This document shows positions 31,294 to 40,265 of a stretch of DNA of 64,000 nucleotides, piece after piece. Under the pieces are notes generated by a model. The model was not told the origin of the DNA and did not search any database. It worked only from the letters and a program-made list of their open reading frames with translations. The position numbers were made by a program, and so were the translations under genes. The DNA comes from Paludibacteraceae bacterium (GTDB lineage: Bacteria; Bacteroidota; Bacteroidia; Bacteroidales; Paludibacteraceae). Location of the stretch: positions 1-64,000 of the forward strand of contig JAQUTW010000004.1 in assembly GCA_028694215.1 (NCBI GenBank), written 5' to 3'. The first letter of the stretch is position 1, and each line of letters begins with the position of its first letter.

Positions 31294-31663
31294 AGAATTG
31301 AACAAAGAATGTCAGACGATGCAGGAGTTTTTGGAAATCACTTGCACCGATGACCCCGATGGACTGATTGGCAGGCTTGCAGACTTGAACGTGTATCTTG
31401 CACGTTCAGGCAAGCTGCTTGCCGATTTGAAGTTTGAAAAGGATAAGCAGGTGTCAAGTTTTATTAAAGCTAATGAAGAAAGGATTGCAATGTTGCCTGC
31501 ATCAGTTTCAAATAAGCTAATCAATGCAGAAACTTCCGAATGCAACTATTACGTCAATTGGCTTGACAGAATCAACCGCTCTCTTGTTCACGTCGGGGAC
31601 AACATGAGAACTCAGCTATCATTTATAAAAGAAGAACTAAAACTAACGAAAAATGGATATTAA
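31268..31663 (+). CDS. Hypothetical phage protein
   Basis: ORF in operon. Confidence 0.5.
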   Translation: MTLVVMQIEELNKECQTMQEFLEITCTDDPDGLIGRLADLNVYLARSGKLLADLKFEKDKQVSSFIKANEERIAMLPASVSNKLINAETSECNYYVNWLDRINRSLVHVGDNMRTQLSFIKEELKLTKNGY

Positions 31664-31964
31664 CCGAATACCACAATCAATTATTAAGAAAGTTGTTGAG
31701 CATCGAAATTTTGTAAAGAACCTCGACAACACGATGAAACTAATAGAGAAGTTGCGTGCTGAAATATGTGAAAAAAATAATCTACTTATCAAACGAGGCT
31801 CTTATGATGTACTATTCGACAATGGTCTTTGGGAAGCAAAATTATTACGGCAGGAATATGCAAATATACTTTGTGGCACATGCAAGTTGTCTGAACGTGA
31901 ACGAGCCTATATCCAGCGGCTTGGTAATGGTGCTTTCGTTAAGACGTACAATCAAATAAAATAA
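31653..31964 (+). CDS. Hypothetical phage protein
   Basis: ORF in operon. Confidence 0.5.
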   Translation: MDINRIPQSIIKKVVEHRNFVKNLDNTMKLIEKLRAEICEKNNLLIKRGSYDVLFDNGLWEAKLLRQEYANILCGTCKLSERERAYIQRLGNGAFVKTYNQIK

Positions 31965-31975
31965 TCACACAAGTT

Positions 31976-32049
31976 GCTGATTTTTAGGTCGTTAAATTTT
32001 TTTATATCAAATTTTTTTATTATCTTTACGACTGTAAATCATAATAACG
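31976..32049 (+). promoter_or_regulatory. Early promoter repeat B
   Basis: GCTGATTTTTAGGTCGTTAAATTTTTTTATATCAAA...TATCTTTACGACTGTAAATCA. Confidence 0.7.
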
Positions 32050-33015
32050 ATGGCAAATAATAAGACAAGTTTTGCATATTACGCAGTCGATACCGACAGG
32101 TATCAAGACATAAAGATAAAGCGTTTGAAGAAGTCTTTTGGTTGCGATGGAATTGCCGTATATGACTATATTTTATGTGAAATCTACCGAGATAAGGGCT
32201 GTTTCCTTGTGTGGGATGAAAATCGTGCCTTTGACGTGGCCGACTATTTCGGGTTGAAAGAAAATACGGTTGAAGAAATAGTACAATGGTGCTGTACGTG
32301 TGGACTTTTTGACAAGTCTGTGCTTACAAGTGTTGGGGTGCTAACTTCGGCTTCTATTCAACGCAGATTCACTGATATGTGCATCAAGGCAAAACGCAAG
32401 GATTGTGTAATTCCTGAAAATATTAGGATTATTCCGGAACAATCAAACATTATTCCGGAACAATCGCAGATTATTACTGAACTTTCTGATAAAGAAAAGA
32501 AAAGTAAAGTAAATAAAATTGCTGATGCTAATATACTAACTATCGCTAATGATGACAAAACAGCAGCATCTGTTTTGAGAAAATGGAACTCAACAAAAAA
32601 CCTGCCGCATATTTCAGGCATGACACAATCCGAAAAGACATACATAGAATCGCTTGTTGATAGTTATGGTCTTGAAAACGTATTGGAAACAATCGACTAT
32701 TGCGACGAAAGTAAGTCGCTTAACGGCAACAACAAAAGCACATTCAAGGTAAAATTCTGCTGGTTTCGGAACATTGAGAACTTCAAGACCTTGTATGACG
32801 AAGTTTTTGAACTTCGACTAAAGCGACAGCAAACCATTGATGCCGAAAGTGAACGAAATGGAAGGATTGAACTGCAAGAAAAGAGAGAACTGGAGTTGGT
32901 CAAAACCAAGCGTGAAGTGTATAACCGGCTATCTGAAAGTAATTTTGACTTTGCAAACAGATGGCAGGAGTATGAGGACATTGTTCAAAACGAAGTCAAA
33001 AAGTTAAATCTTTGA
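32050..33015 (+). CDS. DUF4373 / replisome-organiser-like replication protein
   Basis: N-terminal wHTH-like FAYYAVDTDRYQDIKIKRLKKSFGCDGIAVYDYILCEIYRDKG. Confidence 0.8.
   Translation: MANNKTSFAYYAVDTDRYQDIKIKRLKKSFGCDGIAVYDYILCEIYRDKGCFLVWDENRAFDVADYFGLKENTVEEIVQWCCTCGLFDKSVLTSVGVLTSASIQRRFTDMCIKAKRKDCVIPENIRIIPEQSNIIPEQSQIITELSDKEKKSKVNKIADANILTIANDDKTAASVLRKWNSTKNLPHISGMTQSEKTYIESLVDSYGLENVLETIDYCDESKSLNGNNKSTFKVKFCWFRNIENFKTLYDEVFELRLKRQQTIDAESERNGRIELQEKRELELVKTKREVYNRLSESNFDFANRWQEYEDIVQNEVKKLNL
32407..32486 (+). repeat. Four 21-bp-period iteron-like repeats inside the replication gene
   Basis: Two exact ATTATTCCGGAACAATC copies at 32428 and 32449, diverged copies at ~32407 and 32470. 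Confidence 0.7.
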
Positions 33016-33117
33016 TTTTTTTCGTTTCCAACCAAAAATAATGGTCGAAAAATTTTTTTATCTCAAAAAAAATAACTACCTTTATATCAGATAATCAATC
33101 ACTTAACTAACAAAAGT
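32999..33117 (+). promoter_or_regulatory. Early promoter repeat C
   Basis: AAGTTAAATCTTTGATTTTTTTCGTTTCC...TACCTTTATATCAG...CACTTAACTAAC. Confidence 0.65.
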
Positions 33118-33450
33118 ATGAAAGCAATCTTAATTAAAAACGAAAATTTTGAAACAATCGGTTTTGAAGTAACCGCTAATGGTCAAACAATCTACGAATG
33201 GGGTGTATCGTCTTTCTTGAAATCAAACTATCAGAAAGAGATTAACACGAGAGATTGGTTTACTGACATTATCAACCTAATCAGACTTGACGAACAATTG
33301 AAGATGCAAAAACGTTTTGAACATGAGTTTTTTAATGTGTGTGCAGAGAACTCACTTAGTACTGCAAGTGGCGTAAAAATCAAACCGTTTGAGGATAAAA
33401 TTGAATGTTTAGAACGTAAAATCGAAAACATTATAAACGCAATAAGATGA
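33118..33450 (+). CDS. Hypothetical phage protein
   Basis: ORF after promoter repeat C. Confidence 0.55.
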   Translation: MKAILIKNENFETIGFEVTANGQTIYEWGVSSFLKSNYQKEINTRDWFTDIINLIRLDEQLKMQKRFEHEFFNVCAENSLSTASGVKIKPFEDKIECLERKIENIINAIR

Positions 33451-33644
33451 GAACACTCGAAAATCTTTTTCAGCTTATTTTGGCTGTAACAGTTGCCATA
33501 CTTTGTACCGTGTTGGTTATTGCGCAATGGTATCTTGCCGGTGTATTAACTTGGTACATCGGCCTATTTATCTTGCTTGCGCTGATTACATACCTTATGG
33601 TATGGATAGTTTTCAAAGAGTTTAAGGAAGAAATCAAAAAATAA
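33447..33644 (+). CDS. Small two-TM membrane protein
   Basis: Two hydrophobic segments. Confidence 0.55.
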   Translation: MRTLENLFQLILAVTVAILCTVLVIAQWYLAGVLTWYIGLFILLALITYLMVWIVFKEFKEEIKK

Positions 33645-33650
33645 ATCACT

Positions 33651-34060
33651 ATGAAAGGAACAGAACAATTCAAACAAACAATCAAGGCGTACCTTGATGA
33701 GCGTGCAAAGGCTGACGAGCTATTCGCCAAGTCATACGCAAAAGAGAACAAGACGATTCGATTGACGGATGTTTAACCTACATCATCAATCAAGTGAAAC
33801 AGTCCGGCTGCAATGGATTTGCAGACGATGAAATCTACTCGATGGCAGTCCACTACTACGATGAGGACAATGTCGAAGTAGGCAAGCCTGTAAGTTGCGG
33901 CGTGGTCGTAAACCACCATGTGGAAATATCCGAAGAGGAAAAGGCGCAAGCCAAAGCCAATGCGTTGAAACGCTTGCAGGACGAAGCCTACGCCAAGATG
34001 ACTGCTAAAAAAACAGTCCCGAAAAAAGAAGTTACCGAAGTTCAACCAAGTTTATTTTGA
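33651..34060 (+). pseudogene. PcfK-like protein interrupted by a 1-nt frameshift
   Basis: MKGTEQFKQTIKAYLDERAKADELFAKSYAK in one frame and DSIDGCLTYIINQVKQSGCNGFADDEIYSMAVHYYDEDN in the next; A-tract at ~33740-33743. Confidence 0.7.
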
Positions 34061-34065
34061 TAGCT

Positions 34066-34326
34066 ATGAGGGAAATAAAATTTAGAGGAGGAAAACGAAT
34101 GAGTGCATATATATTCAAACTGAAAAAATCCACCAAATATCCATATTTGGAAAACGTTATCCACGATATGGCACATTGCACAGGTCTTAATTGCCCTGTG
34201 CGTGAAAATTGCAAACGCTATCATGCGCATATAGCGTTGAAAAAAGATTGTAAAAATATTCCTTATGCGTATTATATCAATGCCGAATATTACAACGGAA
34301 GATGTGATTTTTTTATTGAATTATGA
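34066..34326 (+). CDS. Small Cys-containing phage protein
   Basis: HCTGLNCPVRENCKRYH. Confidence 0.5.
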   Translation: MREIKFRGGKRMSAYIFKLKKSTKYPYLENVIHDMAHCTGLNCPVRENCKRYHAHIALKKDCKNIPYAYYINAEYYNGRCDFFIEL

Positions 34327-34601
34327 ATAAGGACAAGATAAAGCAATTAGATTGCATATTTTCTGAGTACATCAGGCTGCGTGATGCTAATCGTGGTGGA
34401 TATGTATCATGTATTAGTTGTGGCGCACGAATCAGTTGGAAAAATTCCGATGCCGGGCATTATGTTCCACGTGGCAATATGTCTTTAAGGTTTGATGAGA
34501 AAAACGTCAATGCAATAAAGCATTATAGTGATAGTGAACTTGATTTGCTTATCCTGCATTATCGAAAAGAAGTGAAACGATTGAAATACGAAAAACTATG
34601 A
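34323..34601 (+). CDS. NinG-like recombination protein with internal deletion
   Basis: SEYIRLRDANRGGYVSCISCGARISWKNSDAGHYVPRGNMSLRFDEKNVNA, then only the C-terminal helix. Confidence 0.75.
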   Translation: MNKDKIKQLDCIFSEYIRLRDANRGGYVSCISCGARISWKNSDAGHYVPRGNMSLRFDEKNVNAIKHYSDSELDLLILHYRKEVKRLKYEKL

Positions 34602-34954
34602 AATGTACAATTTTAGGGAAAATACCCAGCAAATCAAACTGCTATAAGATTATTGCTATTGGCGGTCACAGCAGCCTTGCCAAACAAAAAGTACTGAAAG
34701 AATACGAACGGAGTTTCTTTATGCAATGTAATTTGCGTGGCGCACACATAACATCTTACTTTTCCATTGACGTTGATGTTTATTACGAGAACCTACGGCC
34801 AGACCTTGACAACTGTTTCAAGATTTTGCTTGATTGCTTACAGCAAGTAAAGGCTATTAGTAACGACCGGCAGTGTGTTGAAATACACGCACGGAAGCTG
34901 GTCGATAAACTTAATCCACGCATCGAATTTGAAATTACGCCAATCTGTTTGTAA
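34598..34954 (+). CDS. RusA-like Holliday junction resolvase
   Basis: DVDVYYENLRPDLDNCFKILLDCLQQVKAISNDRQC. Confidence 0.8.
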   Translation: MKCTILGKIPSKSNCYKIIAIGGHSSLAKQKVLKEYERSFFMQCNLRGAHITSYFSIDVDVYYENLRPDLDNCFKILLDCLQQVKAISNDRQCVEIHARKLVDKLNPRIEFEITPICL

Positions 34955-35093
34955 AAGTTAAATCTTTGATTTTTTTCGTTTCCCACCAAAAATAATGGTC
35001 GAAAAATTTTTTTATCTCAAAAAAAATTATTATCTTTATGTATTGAAATTCAAACACTTAACTAACTAACAAAGTCCCGGAAGGGCGAAAAAA
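34953..35093 (+). promoter_or_regulatory. Early promoter repeat D with GNRA-hairpin leader
   Basis: Near copy of C, leader AACAAAGTCCCGGAAGGGCGA. Confidence 0.65.
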
Positions 35094-35396
35094 ATGGAAA
35101 AGTATTTTAATCATTACAGTTATTCCGATGTAACTCCTTATGAGTTAATCAAACAGAGAACAGAAAAAATGGCTGTTATACGAGCCATGAAGTGCACGTT
35201 GCTTGAAACTCCAAGCCATAAATCAGGTGGGTTTCTTGCCCATTTTGAAAACGATGAGCAGAAATGGAAAATTGAACCTGATACAAGTCGTAAACCGATT
35301 ACTGTAAGACTTCACAAAGACGGCAAGTGGTATTCCGGCTCAATGAAGTTCCGAAACGAGTTAGAACCTATTAAGTTTTATGACTATAATTTTTGA
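35094..35396 (+). CDS. Hypothetical phage protein
   Basis: ORF after promoter repeat D. Confidence 0.55.
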   Translation: MEKYFNHYSYSDVTPYELIKQRTEKMAVIRAMKCTLLETPSHKSGGFLAHFENDEQKWKIEPDTSRKPITVRLHKDGKWYSGSMKFRNELEPIKFYDYNF

Positions 35397-35402
35397 GATA
35401 CT

Positions 35403-35552
35403 ATGACTTGCAAAGAATGTAAATACTACGAAGCAAGAAACTCGTATTGTGAGTTTCAACCTTACAGCCCGAAATTTACAGCGAGTGATACTTGTTGTGG
35501 GAAGTTTCGGTCAAAAAATGAGTACAAACCAATTGAATTTATGAAACAATGA
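35403..35552 (+). CDS. Small Cys-rich protein
   Basis: MTCKECKYYEARNSYCEFQPYSPKFTASDTCCGKF..., below ORF-track cutoff, ATGA overlap with next gene. Confidence 0.5.
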   Translation: MTCKECKYYEARNSYCEFQPYSPKFTASDTCCGKFRSKNEYKPIEFMKQ

Positions 35553-35713
35553 TTAGCGAAGATGATATTGGCAGATCAGTGAGCCTCTGCACTCCCGAAA
35601 GGGGCTACCGATACGGTACTATAATTGGATTTGTCGAATACCAATATGCAGTTGAGTTGACAAGCGGATATGTCGTGTATGTATATTCCGACGAATTTAC
35701 GTTTGATGATTGA
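35549..35713 (+). CDS. Small hypothetical protein
   Basis: MISEDDIGRSVSLCTPERGYRYGTIIGFVEYQYAVELTSGYVVYVYSDEFTFDD. Confidence 0.5.
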   Translation: MISEDDIGRSVSLCTPERGYRYGTIIGFVEYQYAVELTSGYVVYVYSDEFTFDD

Positions 35714-35760
35714 ACCGAAATATTTTTGTATCTTTGTGAAACTTCTAAAACACAAAAACT

Positions 35761-35958
35761 ATGACCTACATTTCGCCAAAATTTCTAAGTGGCAAAAATC
35801 AAGAGTATTATAACTCAATGGATTTAGACGATGACTTAATCGGTCTTTATCTAACATTAGGAAGACGTAAACCTCAAAATGATTACGAACGGGAATTATT
35901 AGCTGAAATACAAAAGATGAAAGCAGAAGGTGTTGGCATTGAATTTCCTTTTAATTAG
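35761..35958 (+). CDS. Small acidic protein convergent to the MuF-zeta gene; candidate immunity/antitoxin
   Basis: Own TATCTTTG promoter at 35729-35736; 3' end overlaps the toxin gene 3' end. Confidence 0.5.
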   Translation: MTYISPKFLSGKNQEYYNSMDLDDDLIGLYLTLGRRKPQNDYERELLAEIQKMKAEGVGIEFPFN

Positions 35959-37762
35959 CCTTTTCAAGAAATTTCTCATATAGTTTTTTGTCAGAGATTT
36001 CTAATTTGCCGTTTACCATTTTAAGTATCAATCTTGGCGTGCCGTTTATATTCGTGTCCCACAAATACAATTCGTCAAAAGTGTTGTTTTCAATTAATTG
36101 AGGAACAAGTTTACTGATTTCCCTATTCATATTTTTTATATACGGAAGTGGGACTTTCCTGCCTGTTTTTTCTGCTCTCAGTTTTGCAAGTTTAATACTC
36201 AAATCCGTATCAAGCGAAACATAATCCGCTCGTACAGGTTTACCCGTTTTTTGTCGTATATCAGCAACTCGTTCAGCCACTTTATTAAAAGTTCCGTCAT
36301 TGACACCGTCAATAACAACTCCTATATTTTTATCAAAAGCCTTTTTTTGAATCTGTTTACCGAGCATGGAACTTTCTTCGTGAACGAAATTGGCAGCTTT
36401 TTTAATCAATGTTTTATTTCCGCTTTTCAACATTGTTTCGTATTCAGGTATCATTGATTTTATTTTATCTGCATCTACCACCAATACACCTTTTGGGTGC
36501 GGAAGCAATCCGCTATCAACAAGCGTGCTTTTACCATTGGCAGGAGCACCGCCAAGCATATATACCACATCTGATTTTACATTGTTTGAACTTAAATAGT
36601 TGTAAACTATTTCCTTCTGAAGTTGTTGTCTTTTCTCGTTGTATATTTTATTTGAAGCAAATATGTCTTCGGTTATCAATTCTCTTTGAACAGAAATATT
36701 TATAGCGTTTATGTCAAGTCGTCCTTGCTTTGCCGATTCTATAATAGTTTCAGACATAGGAACATAATTTTTATTATTTCTAACGAAGTACGGCAGCGTT
36801 CCACGTCTTTCGGCTTCCGCTATACGGTCTGAATTTTCTCCAATCCAGCTTTTGAATCCTTCCGGCACGTCTTTCACTTCGTTTACGCTGGTAGGCGAGT
36901 TACTCCAAAACTCCTCTTTCGTTTTGAGGATTGAAACAACATAACACCGGCAGTTCGGATGCCAGCCCACAAACTGAAAATCTTTCGGATATTTCCCGGC
37001 CAATGATTCACATACTTTGCAATCGAATTTCCGTCCCGAACGTTTTACTTCAAAACCAACCACGAAATCCAATTGTTTCCAGCGTGTTTGCTCGGCAGTA
37101 CGGTATGCCATATTTATTTCTGTGCGTGCCAACCGTGCCGCCTTGTATTCGCAGTCGAGAATATCAGCGGCTTTCCCGAACTTCGTTTTGTACTCCGTTT
37201 TGAGTAGGTCAAAGTCGGAAGCATACTTTGACAACCGCTTGCTTAATGCAACGGCCGATGTTCCTTTTTCTATTCCGCTGGATATGGCAGCTTCAAGCCA
37301 TTGCTTGTAGTCTTGTGATTGATTCCACAACTTGGCCGAAAGGTTCAATCCCTTATCTTTTCGTTGTTGGAACGCTTTGAGTGCGTCTGAATTTTTCTGA
37401 TAATAGATTGCTTTCTTTTGTCCGTTAATTGTCCCCTTGTATGATCGCATTACGTCTTTGACAAGCAAGTCTTGTAGTAGGTTTGACTGTTCCCACTCTT
37501 TTGATGTCCCAGATAAAATTGTTGAACGTATGTCGGCAACGTAGTGTGACTGCAATTCCTCCAAAGCACGTTTTGTTTGCGGATAGTCAGAGAATTTGAA
37601 CGGAGTTTCTGCATCTGCCGAATATCCAGCATTGACTGCCATTTTCGCTGCTTCGTCATGATAAGTGTCGAATAATGCTTGTAGTAGAGCCGTGTATCTG
37701 TTAAGCCTTGAATTGTGTTCTGAATAGGCTTTTTTTTGATTTGGAGTGTTGATTTTAGGCAT
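35951..37762 (-). CDS. MuF-like minor head protein fused to a zeta-toxin-like kinase
   Basis: N-terminal MuF region with CKVCESLAG...GWHPNCRCYVV; C-terminal GGAPANGKSTLVDSG Walker A, DADKIKSMIPEY, VIDGV. Confidence 0.85.
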   Translation of the reverse strand: MPKINTPNQKKAYSEHNSRLNRYTALLQALFDTYHDEAAKMAVNAGYSADAETPFKFSDYPQTKRALEELQSHYVADIRSTILSGTSKEWEQSNLLQDLLVKDVMRSYKGTINGQKKAIYYQKNSDALKAFQQRKDKGLNLSAKLWNQSQDYKQWLEAAISSGIEKGTSAVALSKRLSKYASDFDLLKTEYKTKFGKAADILDCEYKAARLARTEINMAYRTAEQTRWKQLDFVVGFEVKRSGRKFDCKVCESLAGKYPKDFQFVGWHPNCRCYVVSILKTKEEFWSNSPTSVNEVKDVPEGFKSWIGENSDRIAEAERRGTLPYFVRNNKNYVPMSETIIESAKQGRLDINAINISVQRELITEDIFASNKIYNEKRQQLQKEIVYNYLSSNNVKSDVVYMLGGAPANGKSTLVDSGLLPHPKGVLVVDADKIKSMIPEYETMLKSGNKTLIKKAANFVHEESSMLGKQIQKKAFDKNIGVVIDGVNDGTFNKVAERVADIRQKTGKPVRADYVSLDTDLSIKLAKLRAEKTGRKVPLPYIKNMNREISKLVPQLIENNTFDELYLWDTNINGTPRLILKMVNGKLEISDKKLYEKFLEKAN

Positions 37763-37778
37763 GTCAATGATTTTGTTG

Positions 37779-37816
37779 CAAAGTTACTAAAAAGTATGTA
37801 CCAAATACACACATCG
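37779..37816 (-). promoter_or_regulatory. Operator copy 4 and -7 element of the MuF-zeta gene
   Basis: + strand AAAAGTATGTACC-A-AATACACACATCG; minus-strand TAACTTTG 17 nt from centre. Confidence 0.6.
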
Positions 37817-37832
37817 AATTGTGAAAGTTCCC

Positions 37833-37962
37833 AAAAGTTAAATCTTTGATTATGAGTAAAATAATTTGTTTTTTGTTTGGTATATTCAAACAAAATCACT
37901 ACCTTTATATCAGGAAATCAAACACTTAACTAATTAAAACAAGTCCTGAAAGGGCAAACTAA
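37833..37962 (+). promoter_or_regulatory. Promoter repeat E with TTTTGTTTG palindrome and GNRA-hairpin leader
   Basis: 130 bp nearly identical to 48066..48195. Confidence 0.75.
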
Positions 37963-38154
37963 ATGGCAAAAAAAATCAAAATCAATGCAAATCGTGAAGG
38001 TTATTCAATTAACCAAATTAGAGATACAATGACAGTATCGGAACTTATTTCCGTATTACAAGATTATGACGGTGATGCGCTAATTTATCTCAGCCACGAT
38101 AACGATTACACGTTCGGTGGAATCAGAGAAGAAGACTTCGAAGAAGTCGAATAA
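37963..38154 (+). CDS. Hypothetical phage protein
   Basis: ORF after promoter repeat E. Confidence 0.55.
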   Translation: MAKKIKINANREGYSINQIRDTMTVSELISVLQDYDGDALIYLSHDNDYTFGGIREEDFEEVE

Positions 38155-38175
38155 TCTGAATAAAGTAATTAAATC

Positions 38176-39642
38176 ATGGAAAATAACATTTTTGACAGGG
38201 ATTTTTATCCAACACCGCAAGGAGTCATCGACAGTATGCTTGCATACTCAGATGTAACGAACAAAGTCGTTTTAGAGCCGTCAGCTGGAAGCGGTAACAT
38301 TGTAGAATGGTTGAACGCACACAGCGCCAAGAATGTACTTGCTTGCGAAACCAACGAAAAACTGAAAGCGATATTATCGACAAAGAAATGCGATATTATC
38401 GCTTCCGATTTCTTAACTGTAACGCCCGAACAAATCAGCCATATCGACATGATAGTGATGAATCCGCCGTTTACGGCCGATGAGAAACACATCTTGCACG
38501 CCTTTGAGGTTGCACCGGACGGCTGCGAGATAATCGCCCTGTGCAACACAAACACGCTCGATAAAGGCAGTATCTATACCGACCGCAGAAAATTGCGGGA
38601 GTTGGTCGATAAATACGGGAGTGACGAATATTTTGGCGAGTGTTTCGGACAGTCTGAAGAAAGGCGCACGAGAGCTGATATTAGTTGCGTAAGATTGTTC
38701 AAGCCGAAACAAGGCAGGATGGAGTTTGACGATTATTTTTCGATGGAAGATGACGAGAAAGAACCGCAAGCCGATGGACTTATCACATACGATTTCGTCA
38801 AGGATGCCGTAAGCAGGTACTGTGATGCTGTAAAACGATTCGATTCCGTAATGGAACAGAACAATGCTATAAACGAACTGACAAAAGGCATTGGCGGTGA
38901 CGACATAAAATTTGGTACCTACCGACCATCATCAAACAACAATTTAAGTAATAAAATCAGCCGTGAGTACTTCAAGAAAGAACTCCAAAAATCGGCTTGG
39001 AAATGGCTATTTGACAAGTTCGACATGGAAAAGTACATAACACGTGGTGTTATGAGCGACATCAACCGATTTGTCGAGCAGCAGCAGAACGTTCCTTTCA
39101 CGATTAAAAACATCTACCGAATGGTTCAGATGATTGTCGGAACTCATTCCGAGCGAATGGAAAAGGTTCTTGTCGAGGCGTTCGACAAAATTTGCTCTTT
39201 CAGCTATGAAAATTCAACCGCTGGCGAGAAATGGAAAACGAACAGCGATTATATGATTAACAAGCGCTTCATTATCCCATACATCTGCGATTATGGCCGA
39301 ATATGGAAAGAGGACTATGTTACACTGCATTATAGTTATAATAATGAGATTGATGACATTATAAAGGCTTTATGCTATCTTACAGGTTCTGACTATAACA
39401 AGGAACAAGATTTATATAATTTCATCAGGGCGATTAGACCGAAATGGGGCGAGTGGACGTATTGGAGTTTCTTCAAGATAAGGGGCTACAAGAAAGGAAC
39501 GATGCACTTTGAGTTTCAAAACGAAGAAACATGGATGGCGTTCAATAGAGAGGTCGCGCGCATCAAAGGCTGGCAACTCCCAAAATCAAGAAAAGGCAAT
39601 AAAGAAGAAAACGTTGAAAATTCACCTAAATTAAAATTTTGA
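38176..39642 (+). CDS. N6-adenine-type DNA methyltransferase-like protein with DUF4942-like C-terminus
   Basis: DFYPTPQGVIDSML, LEPSAGSGNIVEWL, IVMNPPFTADEKH. Confidence 0.8.
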   Translation: MENNIFDRDFYPTPQGVIDSMLAYSDVTNKVVLEPSAGSGNIVEWLNAHSAKNVLACETNEKLKAILSTKKCDIIASDFLTVTPEQISHIDMIVMNPPFTADEKHILHAFEVAPDGCEIIALCNTNTLDKGSIYTDRRKLRELVDKYGSDEYFGECFGQSEERRTRADISCVRLFKPKQGRMEFDDYFSMEDDEKEPQADGLITYDFVKDAVSRYCDAVKRFDSVMEQNNAINELTKGIGGDDIKFGTYRPSSNNNLSNKISREYFKKELQKSAWKWLFDKFDMEKYITRGVMSDINRFVEQQQNVPFTIKNIYRMVQMIVGTHSERMEKVLVEAFDKICSFSYENSTAGEKWKTNSDYMINKRFIIPYICDYGRIWKEDYVTLHYSYNNEIDDIIKALCYLTGSDYNKEQDLYNFIRAIRPKWGEWTYWSFFKIRGYKKGTMHFEFQNEETWMAFNREVARIKGWQLPKSRKGNKEENVENSPKLKF

Positions 39643-39644
39643 CA

Positions 39645-39809
39645 ATGGAAAACTACAAGATTGAGATTACAGAAACGTTGAGCAAAACCATTACAGTCCG
39701 GGCAAACACTTCCAGCGACGCTGAATTAAAAGTTCAGAAAAAATATTACAATGGAAAAATCGTATTAGACGCTGACGACTTCGTTTGTGTTGATTTTCGC
39801 ACAATTTAA
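39645..39809 (+). CDS. DpnD/PcfM-like small protein
   Basis: MENYKIEITETLSKTITVRANTSSDAELKVQKKYYNGKIVLDADDFVCVDFRTI, below ORF-track cutoff. Confidence 0.65.
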   Translation: MENYKIEITETLSKTITVRANTSSDAELKVQKKYYNGKIVLDADDFVCVDFRTI

Positions 39810-39823
39810 CATAAAAACATGTA

Positions 39824-39862
39824 TAAAAGTGCGTATTTAATACGCACTTTTAATTATCTTTG
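39824..39862 (+). promoter_or_regulatory. Operator copy 1 (29-bp perfect palindrome) plus TATCTTTG promoter
   Basis: TAAAAGTGCGTATT-T-AATACGCACTTTTA then TATCTTTG. Confidence 0.85.
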
Positions 39863-39866
39863 CATT

Positions 39867-40265
39867 ATGATTTACACATCATATTTTGGAAATTTGAGAA
39901 GACTTTACAGCTCAAACGTGACACCAATAAGTGTCGCGCTATGGAAACCAAAGTTTTTCAACGGGGCATCAATCATTGAAGTTGCACCAACTCATTACAT
40001 GTTGAGTAACGCTTGCAAGATGAACGAATATCTTATCTTGTACAGCAGTATGTTGTCTGGCCTGAATGCGTTTAAAATTCTTGAACGCATAAATGAATTG
40101 TCAGAAGGCAAAGATGTTGCGTTGTGTTGCTACGAAAAGCCCGGCGATTTTTGTCATCGCCATTTATTGGCTGGGTGGCTTACAAAAGAAACTGGAGTTG
40201 AAATTATTGAATATGGAGTAGCTGAAAAACCAAAAACTCAAACACAAACCGAATTGCAATTCTAA
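39867..40265 (+). CDS. DUF488-like protein
   Basis: MIYTSYFGNLRRL...VALCCYEKPGDFCHRHLLAGWL; start corrected from ORF-track 39819. Confidence 0.8.
   Translation: MIYTSYFGNLRRLYSSNVTPISVALWKPKFFNGASIIEVAPTHYMLSNACKMNEYLILYSSMLSGLNAFKILERINELSEGKDVALCCYEKPGDFCHRHLLAGWLTKETGVEIIEYGVAEKPKTQTQTELQF

Noticed and set aside
35577-35605. CTCCCGAAAGGGGC hairpin resembling the leader hairpins
   Set aside because: Falls inside the small ORF 35549..35713 and lacks the surrounding promoter/leader sequence; probably chance.
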